Assembly (NCBI GenBank): GCA_029558435.1 | Contig: JAKQEZ010000451.1 | Coordinates: 18,057 to 82,056, forward strand | Origin: Bacteroidota bacterium | Lineage (GTDB): Bacteria > Bacteroidota > Bacteroidia > Flavobacteriales > Crocinitomicaceae | Direction of reading: 5' to 3' | DNA length: 64,000 nt | Part shown: in pieces, positions 25,112 through 34,315 of the stretch | Numbering within the stretch: position 1 is the first letter of the stretch | How the letters are laid out: every line of letters starts with the position of its first letter | The notes under the pieces: generated by a model | The model's input: the letters and a program-made list of their open reading frames with translations, nothing else | Database searches by the model: none | What the model was told of the DNA's origin: nothing | Program-made: the position numbers and the translations under genes

Positions 25112-25801
25112 TTAAAGAATTCCTTCATCAGCAAAACTATAATAACCAGCATCTGTTATTATCAAATGATCCAATATGTCAATTTCAATAAATTTACCAA
25201 ATTCAACTAAATTTTTTGTGATTTTAATATCAGATTCACTAGGTTTTAGTCTGCCACTTGGATGGTTGTGTGCTAAAATAATTGCAGCCGCATTTAGTTC
25301 AATTGCTGTTTTATATAAAATTTTGCCATCTACAACAGTACCAGCTGTTCCACCAATAGAAAGTCTTTTTTTCTGAATTACGCAATTTCCTCTGTTCAAG
25401 TATAATGCATAAAATTCTTCGTGAATTAAATCTTGTAAATCAAAAGATAATAAATCAAAAGCGCTTTTAGACGAAATGATGCGTTGTTTTTCTTTGCTAT
25501 TAGATAGTTGTCGACGCTTTCCAAGCTCAATTGCAGCACTCAAAGTAACAGCTTTTGCCATTCCAATTCCTTTTATTTGCTGTAAATCATAAAGGCTTAA
25601 TTTTCCAAGTTGAAATAAATCGTTTTCACTTTTTTGAAGTAAGTCTTTTGCAATATCAACAGCAGAACGAGTATGTGTCCCTGTCCCCAATAATATGGCA
25701 ATTAGCTCTGCATCAGATAGAACACTTTTGCCTTTTAATAACATTTTTTCTCTAGGGCGATCATCTTCTGCCCAACATTTTATTGAACGGTTTGTTTCCA
25801 T
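25112..25801 (-). CDS. radC: RadC/JAB domain protein
   Basis: 229 residues: N-terminal helix-hairpin-helix region (DLLQKSENDLFQLGKLSLYDL, then KGIGMAKAVTLSAAIELGKR) and a C-terminal JAMM metalloprotease-like domain with HNHPSGRLKPSESD. The name DNA repair protein is historical; its biochemical role is uncertain. Confidence 0.9.
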   Translation of the reverse strand: METNRSIKCWAEDDRPREKMLLKGKSVLSDAELIAILLGTGTHTRSAVDIAKDLLQKSENDLFQLGKLSLYDLQQIKGIGMAKAVTLSAAIELGKRRQLSNSKEKQRIISSKSAFDLLSFDLQDLIHEEFYALYLNRGNCVIQKKRLSIGGTAGTVVDGKILYKTAIELNAAAIILAHNHPSGRLKPSESDIKITKNLVEFGKFIEIDILDHLIITDAGYYSFADEGIL

Positions 25802-25830
25802 TTTGATAGGTTATTTTTATATTTTAATGT

Positions 25831-26283
25831 TTAGTTGCTTTCTGAGGAATTTATTTGATATGTGTTAGGGCTTAACTTAAATAAATTTAACCTATATAGA
25901 TTAATGTTATTTTGATAGAATCCCTTCAGTGCACTTAATCGTTCATTTTCATTTAAATCAACTTTATCGTTTATGTGGTTGATAAGTTTTTCAAGAAACT
26001 CAAATGCTGTTTTGTTAAGACGATATTTTAAACAGCTTTTATTTCTATTTTTTGTTAGCTTAGTTTTTATAATGCCAGCTTCTATCAGCTGCTTTAAATG
26101 AACAGATTTTGTAGATTGTGCGAGGTTAATATTTTTGAAAATTTCATCAAAAGTTAATTCATCTCCCCCAGCTTCGATGAGACTTTCAATAGCAGCGAAT
26201 CTTGCAGGATGAGCAATTGACTTAAAAAAGTTTGCGAATTGAATCTGACGTTCTGTATACGCCTCATATTTTGTGGCTCCCAT
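25831..26283 (-). CDS. ArsR-family winged-helix regulator (MGATK paralogue 2)
   Basis: 150 residues. Begins MGATKYEAYTERQIQFANFF, then SIAHPARFAAIESLI, NLAQSTKSVHLKQLIEAGII and wing NRNKSCLKYRLN. It is homologous along its length to the protein at 18212-18610. First gene in the minus-strand run to radC (29-bp gap). A type A palindrome begins 76 bp upstream. The regulated genes are unknown. Confidence 0.82.
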   Translation of the reverse strand: MGATKYEAYTERQIQFANFFKSIAHPARFAAIESLIEAGGDELTFDEIFKNINLAQSTKSVHLKQLIEAGIIKTKLTKNRNKSCLKYRLNKTAFEFLEKLINHINDKVDLNENERLSALKGFYQNNINLYRLNLFKLSPNTYQINSSESN

Positions 26284-26358
26284 ATTGTAAAAAGTTTAAG
26301 GTTTAACACTAAGATAGTTAATTTTATTAGTTTTCCAAAATATTTTTAGAAATTATCT

Positions 26359-26378
26359 ATATCGCTATATTACGATAT
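26359..26378. repeat. Palindromic element, type A variant
   Basis: ATATCGCTATATTACGATAT, one base different from the type A consensus, followed by GG as in other A copies. It lies in the divergent region between the second ArsR-like gene and dut. Confidence 0.7.
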
Positions 26379-26468
26379 GGTGATTTTTACGATTTATTTT
26401 AACTTTTTCAACAACACACCCCTCACAACTTTCAATATTAACCCCAATTTTACATCACCATATTTTCC

Positions 26469-26476
26469 TAAATTTG
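26469..26476 (+). promoter_or_regulatory. -7 promoter box of the dut operon
   Basis: TAAATTTG, exact TAnnTTTG match, 25 bp upstream of the dut ATG. Confidence 0.5.
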
Positions 26477-26501
26477 TTTGTTATTGTAAATAATCATAAT
26501 C

Positions 26502-26936
26502 ATGAAAGTTAAAATAATCAATCAGTCCAAGCATTCTATTCCTAAATATGAAACAATTTTCTCTGCTGGTATGGATGTTAGGGCAAATTTGAATGAGCCA
26601 ATTACTCTAGAACCATTTCAACGAGCATTGATTAAAACTGGATTGTTTATTGAGTTGCCACAAGGTTATGAGTGTCAAGTTCGCCCAAGAAGTGGCTTAG
26701 CGTTTAAAAATGGAATTACGGTTTTAAACTCACCGGGTACAATAGATGCGGATTATAGAGGAGAAATTGGAGTAATATTAATTAATTTATCCAATGAAGC
26801 TTTTGTAGTAAATGACGGTGAAAGAGTAGCTCAGTTGGTGTTTGCAAAATACGAACAAGCAGAATTTGTTGAAGTAGATGTGCTTTCAGATACACAACGT
26901 GGAACTGGTGGGTTTGGAAGTACAGGTGTTAAATAA
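26502..26936 (+). CDS. dut: dUTP diphosphatase
   Basis: Hydrolyses dUTP to dUMP. 144 residues with all five trimeric dUTPase motifs in order: [36 protein letters not shown] and the C-terminal [10 protein letters not shown] arm. First gene of a conserved Bacteroidota cluster with the nucleotidyltransferase, TPR, DUF4292 and EnvC-like genes. Confidence 0.96.
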   Translation: MKVKIINQSKHSIPKYETIFSAGMDVRANLNEPITLEPFQRALIKTGLFIELPQGYECQVRPRSGLAFKNGITVLNSPGTIDADYRGEIGVILINLSNEAFVVNDGERVAQLVFAKYEQAEFVEVDVLSDTQRGTGGFGSTGVK

Positions 26937-26948
26937 AAAATTAGAAAA

Positions 26949-27959
26949 ATGAATATTATTATTCCAATGGCAGGAAGAGGTAGTAGATTGAGACCTCATA
27001 CATTAACAATTCCTAAACCATTAGTTCCCGTTGGGGGAAAACCAATTGTTCACCGATTGGTTGAAAGTATTGCTGAAGTTTTAAATAATAAAATTGATAC
27101 TATTTCTTTCGTGATTGGTGACTTTGGACAAGAAATAGAAGAAGAGTTAATAAAAGTTGCTGAAAAATTAGGAGCAAAAGGGTCTATACATTACCAAACC
27201 GAACCATTAGGGACTGCACATGCAGTTTTGTGTGCAAAAGAAAATTTAGTTGGACCAACAGTAGTTGCTTTTGCTGATACATTATTCAAAGCAGATTTTA
27301 AAATCAACCCAGAAGATGATGGTATTTTATGGGTCAAACAAATAGAAGACCCTTCGGCATTTGGGGTGGTGAAATTAAATGATAAGTTTGAGATTACTGA
27401 TTTTGTTGAAAAACCTAAAGAATTTGTGTCCGATCTTGCAATGATTGGGATTTATTATTTTAGAGAAGGTGAAAAATTAAGAACAGAATTAGAATATTTG
27501 ATAGACAATAACGTTATAAAAAGTGGTGAATATCAATTGCCAGATGCTTTGAGAAGATTGACAGAAGCAGGATATAAATTTAAGCCAGGCAAAGTTATTG
27601 AATGGTTGGATTGTGGAAACAAAGAAGTAACAGTTTTTACCAATCAACGTGTGTTAGAGTACGATAAAGAAGATGGAAAATTATATTATGCTTCGAATGC
27701 TAAAATTGATAATTCAACGATAATTCAACCTTGCTTTATTGGCGATAATGTGGTGATAGATAATTGTATAATTGGACCACATGTATCAATTGGAGCAAAT
27801 AGTAATATTGCGAATTCGATAATTAAAAACACCATTATTCAAGATAGTTCATCTGTTAAAAATGCAATAGTTGCAAATTCAATGATTGGATCGCATGCGC
27901 ATTATCAAGCATCATCAAAAGATTTAAGTATAGGTGATTATACAACAATAAAAGAATGA
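26949..27959 (+). CDS. Sugar-phosphate nucleotidyltransferase with left-handed beta-helix tail
   Basis: 336 residues. The N-terminal nucleotidyltransferase domain (IIPMAGRGSRLRPHT, IPKPLVPVGGKPIV) activates a sugar 1-phosphate. The C-terminal part has hexapeptide repeats (IQPCFIGDNVVIDNCIIGPH, VSIGANSNIANSIIKNTII). This resembles GlmU/RmlA-like enzymes, but the exact sugar and nucleotide cannot be read from the sequence. It overlaps the TPR gene by ATGA. Confidence 0.88.
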   Translation: MNIIIPMAGRGSRLRPHTLTIPKPLVPVGGKPIVHRLVESIAEVLNNKIDTISFVIGDFGQEIEEELIKVAEKLGAKGSIHYQTEPLGTAHAVLCAKENLVGPTVVAFADTLFKADFKINPEDDGILWVKQIEDPSAFGVVKLNDKFEITDFVEKPKEFVSDLAMIGIYYFREGEKLRTELEYLIDNNVIKSGEYQLPDALRRLTEAGYKFKPGKVIEWLDCGNKEVTVFTNQRVLEYDKEDGKLYYASNAKIDNSTIIQPCFIGDNVVIDNCIIGPHVSIGANSNIANSIIKNTIIQDSSSVKNAIVANSMIGSHAHYQASSKDLSIGDYTTIKE

Positions 27960-29659
27960 AAAAAATACTTCTAATAGCTTTAATTGGGATAATATCTGTG
28001 GCTTGTGCAACTAAAAAAAATAGTAATCAAGCAAGCATACATTCACAAGCAAGTTTTTCCTATATTGAGGCATTTCATAAAGGGATGCGCTTAAAAATAA
28101 AAGGAGATTCTGATGCTGCAATTGAAGCATTTCAGAAGTGTTTAAATATGCGTAAAGATGATGATGCTGTTTTTTATGCGTTATCTCAGCTGTATGTTGC
28201 TAAAAAAGATTATCAGCAGGCAGTATCCATGATTGAGTCAGCTAATAAAATAGATCCAAAAAATATTTGGTATACTGAACAATTGGCAAATTTGAATTAT
28301 GGACTAAAACAATACGATAAAGCTGCTATTTACTTCAAAAAATTAGTAGAATATGAGCCTAAGAATATCGATTGGTTATATGGCTATGGTGATTGTTTGT
28401 TGAAAAATGGTAAAGTTGAGGAGGCAATTTCAATTATTAATAAAGCTGAGGTTGTTTTAGGAAAAAATCCAAGTCTGTCAATTGAAAAGTTTAATTTATA
28501 CAAGTCAATTAAGAAAGATAAAGAAGCAATTGCTGAATTAGAATCTATTTTAAAAGAATACCCTCAAGAACCTCAGGTTATTGCAACACTGGCAGATTAT
28601 TATTTTAGTAAAGGAAATGTTGAAAAAGGAGTTGGTTACTTAACTCAATTAGTTGCAGCTGATCCTGAAAATGGCAGAGCTCACTTAGCTTTAGGAGAAA
28701 TTTATAGAAAACAAAAAAAGGTAGATGAAGCTTTTGAACAATTTTTAGCAGCTTTTAAATGCGAAGATGTTGATGTAGACACGAAAATGAGTTTATTGAT
28801 AGAACTACAAGAAAGCCCTTTGTCATCACATCCAAAAACATTAGAATTAGTTGATTTAATGGTTGACTTACATCCAGAAAGTGCTAAATCCAATTCAATA
28901 AAAGGAGATTATTTATTGGCAAAAGGTCAAGAAAAAGAAGCATTGGTTTATTATAAAAAAGCATTAGATACTGAAAAATCTCAATTTCCTATTTGGAATC
29001 AAGTAATGGTTTTAGAGTACCAATATCTAATGTGGAATGATTTGTTTGAAGATAGCAAGCAATGTTTAAACTATTTCCCGAATTTACCTATTGTTTATTT
29101 ACTTAATGGAACGAGTAGTATAGAGCTCAATAAACCTAATGAAGCAATTGATGTATTGACTACAGGAAAAGCATTTGTTATCAACAACAAAGGGATGGAA
29201 GCTGAATTTATGGCTCAAATTGGGGAAGCAAATTTTATGCTTAAAAATATTAAAGAAGGTAAAAAGTGGTATGAAGATGCGATTAAACTTGATCCATCAA
29301 GCAATCATCTGAAAAACAACTATGCTAATCGTTTAGCAATTGCAAAGATTGATTTTGATTTGGCTTTTAGCTTAATAAATCAGTCAATTTCTAACTCTCC
29401 CACCATATCGCAATATTACGATACGAGAGGATGGATTTATTTTCAACAAGCCAAGTATTCTCAAGCCCTTGAAGACTATTTAAAAGCTTTTGAATTGGAA
29501 AGCACCAATGCGCTATACATTGAACACCTTGGAGATGTATACAGCAAATTAAACCAAAAAGATAAAGCTCTTCAATATTGGCAAAAAGCTGTTGAATTGG
29601 GTGTTGAAAAGGATGTTTTGAAGAAAAAAATTGCAACGGGCACCTATCATGAAGAGTAG
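27956..29659 (+). CDS. TPR-repeat lipoprotein
   Basis: 567 residues: lipoprotein signal (LIGIISVACATKKN, Cys18) followed by about twelve tetratricopeptide repeats, e.g. ALSQLYVAKKDYQQAVSMIE and WIYFQQAKYSQALEDYLKAF. An envelope scaffold protein; its exact role is unknown. It overlaps the next gene by 11 bp. A type A palindrome at 29405-29424 lies in frame and encodes ISQYYDT at the start of a late repeat. Confidence 0.85.
   Translation: MKKILLIALIGIISVACATKKNSNQASIHSQASFSYIEAFHKGMRLKIKGDSDAAIEAFQKCLNMRKDDDAVFYALSQLYVAKKDYQQAVSMIESANKIDPKNIWYTEQLANLNYGLKQYDKAAIYFKKLVEYEPKNIDWLYGYGDCLLKNGKVEEAISIINKAEVVLGKNPSLSIEKFNLYKSIKKDKEAIAELESILKEYPQEPQVIATLADYYFSKGNVEKGVGYLTQLVAADPENGRAHLALGEIYRKQKKVDEAFEQFLAAFKCEDVDVDTKMSLLIELQESPLSSHPKTLELVDLMVDLHPESAKSNSIKGDYLLAKGQEKEALVYYKKALDTEKSQFPIWNQVMVLEYQYLMWNDLFEDSKQCLNYFPNLPIVYLLNGTSSIELNKPNEAIDVLTTGKAFVINNKGMEAEFMAQIGEANFMLKNIKEGKKWYEDAIKLDPSSNHLKNNYANRLAIAKIDFDLAFSLINQSISNSPTISQYYDTRGWIYFQQAKYSQALEDYLKAFELESTNALYIEHLGDVYSKLNQKDKALQYWQKAVELGVEKDVLKKKIATGTYHEE
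29405..29424. repeat. Palindromic element, type A, inside the TPR gene
   Basis: ATATCGCAATATTACGATAC, type A consensus except for the last base, preceded by CC. It is read in frame as ISQYYDT, where the Tyr and Asp fit ordinary TPR helix A positions. Confidence 0.75.
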
Positions 29660-30416
29660 GGTTTACATATTATTTGCCCTTAGTGCAGCATTGTTTGGTC
29701 AGTCTTGTGCAAAAAAAATGACCGAAGGCACTGTTATTTTACCAGGACATAATAGCGAAGATGCTGTTGAAGTATTAGATAGTATTCAAAAAAACACACC
29801 TTATTTCCTTTCTTCAAAAATTGATACAAGATACACAGATAATAAACAGAATATAAGCTTTAAAACTTCTTTACGCATGAGTAAAGACACATCTATTTGG
29901 GCTTTGTTTACTTATGCTGGAGTTCCTTTGATTACAAATTATATAACAAAAGATTCTATTCAAATTTCCAATAAAAAAGAAAAGTGTTATATCAAAGATA
30001 GTCGCAATTTTATTGCCCGAAATTTTAAGATTGATTTGAGTTTGGGTGACTTACAAAGCGTATTTTTAGGTCAACCATTGAAATATAATAAGTTACTTAA
30101 TTATAATTTGAATTCAACTAGTAATCAAATTATCATATCGAATGTTGAGAATAAACGCTATTTCCTTACTTATTTCATTGATAAAGTAAGTAAGCGTATA
30201 AATTCAATAGAATATACCGATCAAGAAATTAAACTAAAAATAAGCTATTTAGATTATTGGATTCAAGATCAATACAGTATTCCCAAAAACATTAAAATTG
30301 AAATAAATAAATCCAATAATAATATTACAGTTGATTTAAACGTTGAAAAAATAGAAATAAACCAACCAAAAGAAATGGTTGTTGTTATACCAGAGTCCTA
30401 TGAAAAATGTAATTAG
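29649..30416 (+). CDS. DUF4292 lipoprotein
   Basis: 255 residues from the ATG at 29649 (an upstream TTG at 29631 is unlikely). Lipoprotein signal MKSRVYILFALSAALFGQSC. The body resembles DUF4292: KIDTRYTDNKQNISFKTSLRMSKD, then WALFTYAGVPLITNYIT and FNARNF-like segments, a LolA/LolB-like curved beta sheet. Overlaps the TPR gene (11 bp) and the EnvC-like gene (17 bp), so these proteins probably act together at the envelope. Confidence 0.82.
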   Translation: MKSRVYILFALSAALFGQSCAKKMTEGTVILPGHNSEDAVEVLDSIQKNTPYFLSSKIDTRYTDNKQNISFKTSLRMSKDTSIWALFTYAGVPLITNYITKDSIQISNKKEKCYIKDSRNFIARNFKIDLSLGDLQSVFLGQPLKYNKLLNYNLNSTSNQIIISNVENKRYFLTYFIDKVSKRINSIEYTDQEIKLKISYLDYWIQDQYSIPKNIKIEINKSNNNITVDLNVEKIEINQPKEMVVVIPESYEKCN

Positions 30417-31713
30417 TTGTTTAATATTTATTATTGTTTCGGTTTTTGCAAGTGCTCAATCAAAGAGTGAAAAGTTGAAAAATGAACAAAAGCAATTAGA
30501 AAAAAATATTGCTAATACTAAATTGTTGCTTGAAAAAACAAAATCAAGTAAAGCATCATCATTTAATGAATTACAACTATTAAACAATCAAATTGCATAT
30601 CGCGAACAGTTGGTAAGTAATTACGATAACCAAATTAGAGGAGCTGAGTATAAAATTAAAGAAAAGCAAGCGCAAGTTGACCGTTTAAATGACGAAATGC
30701 AAGAGTTAAAAGATCAATACAAAAAATTATTGCTTTATGCCTATAAACATCGTAATAAATATGGAAAAATGATGTTTATTTTTTCTTCAGATTCGTATTA
30801 TGAGGCTGTAAAAAGGTCAAAATACCTTGAAAAAATTCAAGATTTAGTGCAAAAACAATTTTTAGTTATAGAGCAACATAAAAAGATGATTGCAAGCGAG
30901 GTGAAAGCTATTGAAACAGAACGCAATCATAAGATGGTCATGCTAGATGAGAAAAAAGCTGAACGAGAAAAAATACTTATTGATCAACAAAAGCAGCAGC
31001 AAGTTTATCAGAATCTTAAGTCTCAAGAAGCTCAAATATTAGCAAAATTAAGAGAAGAAGAACAAAGAAAGATAAACCTAAAAGCACAAATTAATGCGGC
31101 CATAAAAAAAGAAATTGCAGAGGCAGAAGCAAAAAGGTTGAAGGCTGAGAAAGAGGCTAAGAAAAAAGAAAGTGCAACAAAGTCTAAAACTTCCACAGGA
31201 ACTTCTACAGCACCTGTAAAAGAAACACCATCTACACCTTCAAAATCAGTTGAATCGTTACCTGAAACAAAAGAAAGTATCGCTTTAAGCAAAAGTTTTG
31301 AAGGAAACAGAGGTAAATTACCTTGGCCTGTTGAAAAAGGTTCAATTACTGAAGGTTATGGGAAAAATCCGCATCCATCAATACCTGGGGTTTTTACTAA
31401 TAACAATGGTGTTGATATATCAGCCCCAAAAAATGCACAAGTGCGAGCAGTATTTAGCGGTGAAGTTACTTCAATAATAAATATACCTGGATCTGGAAAA
31501 GTTGTAATTATAAAACATGGAAACTATAGAACTGTTTATAGTAACTTGAATAGTACTTTTGTTAGTGTTGGTTCAATTGTTTCAACTAAGCAAGTGATTG
31601 GTTCTCTGGTGGGTAGTGATGGCCAATCTTTATCAACTTCTCATTTTGAAATTCACCAAGTTGTTGATAATAGTGTTACCAGTTTAAATCCTAGTTTATG
31701 GTTGAGTCGCTAA
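30400..31713 (+). CDS. EnvC-like murein hydrolase activator (degenerate LytM/M23)
   Basis: 437 residues: signal peptide (CLIFIIVSVFASAQ), a long coiled coil to about residue 245, a Lys/Ser/Thr-rich linker and a C-terminal LytM domain (PWPVEKGSITEGYG onward). The zinc ligands are partly lost: the first HxxxD is NNNGVD, and the HxH is SHFEIH with Ser in place of the first His. It is probably not a peptidase and more likely activates an amidase, as EnvC does in division. Last gene of the dut cluster. Confidence 0.87.
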   Translation: MKNVISCLIFIIVSVFASAQSKSEKLKNEQKQLEKNIANTKLLLEKTKSSKASSFNELQLLNNQIAYREQLVSNYDNQIRGAEYKIKEKQAQVDRLNDEMQELKDQYKKLLLYAYKHRNKYGKMMFIFSSDSYYEAVKRSKYLEKIQDLVQKQFLVIEQHKKMIASEVKAIETERNHKMVMLDEKKAEREKILIDQQKQQQVYQNLKSQEAQILAKLREEEQRKINLKAQINAAIKKEIAEAEAKRLKAEKEAKKKESATKSKTSTGTSTAPVKETPSTPSKSVESLPETKESIALSKSFEGNRGKLPWPVEKGSITEGYGKNPHPSIPGVFTNNNGVDISAPKNAQVRAVFSGEVTSIINIPGSGKVVIIKHGNYRTVYSNLNSTFVSVGSIVSTKQVIGSLVGSDGQSLSTSHFEIHQVVDNSVTSLNPSLWLSR

Positions 31714-31761
31714 ATAATTTATATTCTTTCTAAATAACTTTCAATTGGCTTAAAAAAATAT

Positions 31762-31769
31762 TATTTTTG
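31762..31769 (+). promoter_or_regulatory. -7 promoter box of feoAB
   Basis: TATTTTTG, exact TAnnTTTG match, 25 bp before the feoA ATG. No Fur box was recognised. Confidence 0.5.
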
Positions 31770-31793
31770 TGCTAAATTTTTAGAAGGGTATAA

Positions 31794-32027
31794 ATGGCTA
31801 GTGATTTCATTAAACTATCAAAAGCTAAAATTGGCGATAATCTAGTTGTTCATTCAGTATGTGGTGATGACTTAAGAGCTCAATTGTTGGAAATGGGTTT
31901 GACAATGGGAAGTAAAGTTCAAAAATTATATACTGCGCCTTTTGGTGATCCTATTGCTATTGATGTTGAAGGGTTTGTACTTTCATTACGAAAATCAGAA
32001 GCAGATTTAATTCTAGTTACCAATTAA
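31794..32027 (+). CDS. feoA: Ferrous iron transport protein A
   Basis: 77-residue SH3-like protein (LSKAKIGDNLVVHSV, LLEMGLTMGSKVQKL, GDPIAIDVEGFVLSLRKSEAD). An accessory of FeoB at the inner face of the membrane. feoB follows after 11 bp. Confidence 0.93.
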   Translation: MASDFIKLSKAKIGDNLVVHSVCGDDLRAQLLEMGLTMGSKVQKLYTAPFGDPIAIDVEGFVLSLRKSEADLILVTN

Positions 32028-32038
32028 TCTTTTAGTTA

Positions 32039-34006
32039 ATGAAAATTGCACTCCTTGGAAATCCAAATACGGGCAAGAGTTCCATATTTAATTTACTTAC
32101 AGGACTAAGACAACAAGTAGGTAATTTTGCTGGTGTTACTGTAGAAAAACGTCAAGGAATACTAAATATTGACGGAGAAGAACATCAAGTAATTGATTTT
32201 CCAGGAACTTATAGTATTTATCCACATTCAGAAGATGAAAGAATCGTATATAATGTGCTCTCCAATAAAAATAATGCACATCATCCAGATTTATGTATTG
32301 TAGTTTTAGATGCATCTAACCTAAGAAGAAATTTGTTTTTGTTTACTCAAGTCTATGATTTAGGTTTTTCTACAATTATGGTTTTAAACATGATGGATAT
32401 AGCTGAAAAAAATAGAATTGGCATATCTATCGATGAATTAAAAAAACAATTTCCAAATACACAAATTGTTACTACAAATGCCCGTGTTAAAATGGGTAAA
32501 ATGAGAATATTTGATGCAATTAAAAAAGTAACTAAATCTGAAAATAAACACCACTTTTTAGAACCAATCTCAATTTCTACTGCTGATGATGTAGAAAAAC
32601 AAGAAGTTGAAGCCGAAGCACGATATTCAAAAATTGATGAAGTATTACCATCAATTTTAACTAAAAAGCAAGACAAAATAACTAATGAAACTAGAAGCAA
32701 TAAGGTGGATAAGATTTTAACTCATCCGTTCTGGGGATATTTTATCTTTTCACTCATTTTATTAGTAATATTTCAATTTATTTTTTCTTTTGCATCCGTC
32801 CCAATGGACTTCATTGAAGAACAATTTGGTAATTTATCTATATGGATGTCAGAATTACTTCCAGCAGGTATTTTCAATGATTTGTTAACTAAAGGCATCA
32901 TACCTGGAATTGGTGGAGTTGCTGTTTTTGTACCTCAAATTGCTATTTTATTTTTCTTTTTAACAGTATTAGAGGAAACAGGTTATATGGCACGGGTGGT
33001 CTTTATTATGGATCGCCTCATGCGCCCTTTTGGATTGAACGGAAAAAGCGTAGTTCCACTTATATCCGGTGCAGCATGTGCAATTCCGGCTGTTATGGCA
33101 ACAAGAACCATATCTGATTGGAAAGAAAGAATGACAACAATTATGGTTACCCCTTTAATTAGTTGCTCTGCTAGAATTCCTGTTTATACTCTTTTAATAT
33201 CATTAGTAATTCCAGAAAAAACAGTGTTAGGGTTCATAAATCTTCAAGGATTAGTATTGTTCGGATTGTATGCGCTTGGTGTTGTTTCTGCTCTTGGTGT
33301 GGCTTTTTTACTAAAATTTATAATTAAAGCTAAAGAAAAAAAGAAAAGCTATTTATTAATGGAGATTCCTGCATATAAACAACCTCGTTGGGGTAATGTG
33401 GGTATTACTGTTTTTGAAAAAGTTAAATTATTCATCTTAGATGCGGGAAAAATAATTTTAGCTATTTCAATTATTTTATGGGCGTTGGCTTCTTATGGTC
33501 CTGGCGAGAGGATGGAACAAGCGGTTGCTAAAACAGAAGTTTATGCACATAAAAACAACATTGATGAAGATGCAAAAGCAGATATGATAGCTAGTGCACA
33601 ACTAGAAAATTCATACATCGGTATAATGGGTAAATTTATTGAACCAGCCATTGCTCCACTTGGTTATGACTGGAAAATGGGGATTTCTTTAATTACCTCA
33701 TTTGCTGCTCGAGAAATTTTTGTTGGTTCATTAGCTACCATCTATTCAACACATGATGACGGTGGTGAAAACATTCCACTAAAACAAAAATTATTGAAAG
33801 AAAAACATGCTGATGGAACTCCCGTTTACTCTTTAGCTTCTGGTATGTCATTACTCATCTTCTATGTATTTGCAATGCAATGTATGGCTACTATGGCTGT
33901 TGTTAAACGTGAAACTGGAAGTTGGAAATGGACACTAGGACAGCTCGTGCTATTCGATTTTATTGCCTATGTTGGTGCTTTTGTTACATTTCATTTATTA
34001 AAATAA
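32039..34006 (+). CDS. feoB: Ferrous iron transporter B
   Basis: 655 residues. GTPase domain: G1 GNPNTGKSSIFN, G3 DFPGTYS, G4 LNMMD. Then a helical domain and the membrane region with the Gate motifs (GYMARVVFIMDRLMRPFGL..., SGAACAIPAVMATRT, and SCSARIPVYTLL). Takes up Fe2+ across the inner membrane. Co-transcribed with feoA and the small protein directly after it. Confidence 0.95.
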   Translation: MKIALLGNPNTGKSSIFNLLTGLRQQVGNFAGVTVEKRQGILNIDGEEHQVIDFPGTYSIYPHSEDERIVYNVLSNKNNAHHPDLCIVVLDASNLRRNLFLFTQVYDLGFSTIMVLNMMDIAEKNRIGISIDELKKQFPNTQIVTTNARVKMGKMRIFDAIKKVTKSENKHHFLEPISISTADDVEKQEVEAEARYSKIDEVLPSILTKKQDKITNETRSNKVDKILTHPFWGYFIFSLILLVIFQFIFSFASVPMDFIEEQFGNLSIWMSELLPAGIFNDLLTKGIIPGIGGVAVFVPQIAILFFFLTVLEETGYMARVVFIMDRLMRPFGLNGKSVVPLISGAACAIPAVMATRTISDWKERMTTIMVTPLISCSARIPVYTLLISLVIPEKTVLGFINLQGLVLFGLYALGVVSALGVAFLLKFIIKAKEKKKSYLLMEIPAYKQPRWGNVGITVFEKVKLFILDAGKIILAISIILWALASYGPGERMEQAVAKTEVYAHKNNIDEDAKADMIASAQLENSYIGIMGKFIEPAIAPLGYDWKMGISLITSFAAREIFVGSLATIYSTHDDGGENIPLKQKLLKEKHADGTPVYSLASGMSLLIFYVFAMQCMATMAVVKRETGSWKWTLGQLVLFDFIAYVGAFVTFHLLK

Positions 34007-34007
34007 A

Positions 34008-34124
34008 ATGCAAGTAGTCTTAGTTATATCATGTATCGCCTTAGCAGTTTTCTTTATTGGAAGAAAGCTGTACCGAGAATGGAAAGGGGAAAACCCAGGA
34101 GGTGGCTGTAATAAATGTCATTAA
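34008..34124 (+). CDS. FeoB-associated Cys-rich membrane protein (38 residues)
   Basis: ATG one base after the feoB stop. The protein has one membrane helix (VVLVISCIALAVFFIG), then RKLYREWKGENPGGGC and a final CNKCH. The pattern of one helix plus a terminal C-x2-C matches the small FeoB-associated proteins that stand where FeoC stands in other phyla. Possible roles are iron-sulfur or redox sensing on the FeoB complex; this is inference. Confidence 0.8.
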   Translation: MQVVLVISCIALAVFFIGRKLYREWKGENPGGGCNKCH

Positions 34125-34138
34125 TTTTAAATATCGTC

Positions 34139-34158
34139 ATATCGCAATATTACGATAT
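34139..34158. repeat. Palindromic element, type A
   Basis: ATATCGCAATATTACGATAT followed by GG, preceded by a further ATATCGTC. The first of three copies in the 280-bp gap between the feo operon and tRNA-Leu, which otherwise shows no gene. Confidence 0.8.
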
Positions 34159-34210
34159 GGTGTTTTTTATATTTTAAAAAGTGGGATGTATCACTTTAAG
34201 AAATATCATT

Positions 34211-34232
34211 GATATCGACATATTTCGATATT
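34211..34232. repeat. Palindromic element, type B (inverted)
   Basis: Core CGACATATTTCG, the reverse complement of the CGAAATATGTCG variant at 3984 and 17234. Second copy in the feo/tRNA gap. Confidence 0.75.
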
Positions 34233-34315
34233 GAAAATTGAAAATTTTTTCAGATTAAATATTATCTAAAACATTTAGTATCAAAACAAAATAACCATTT
34301 TTCGATTATATCTTC

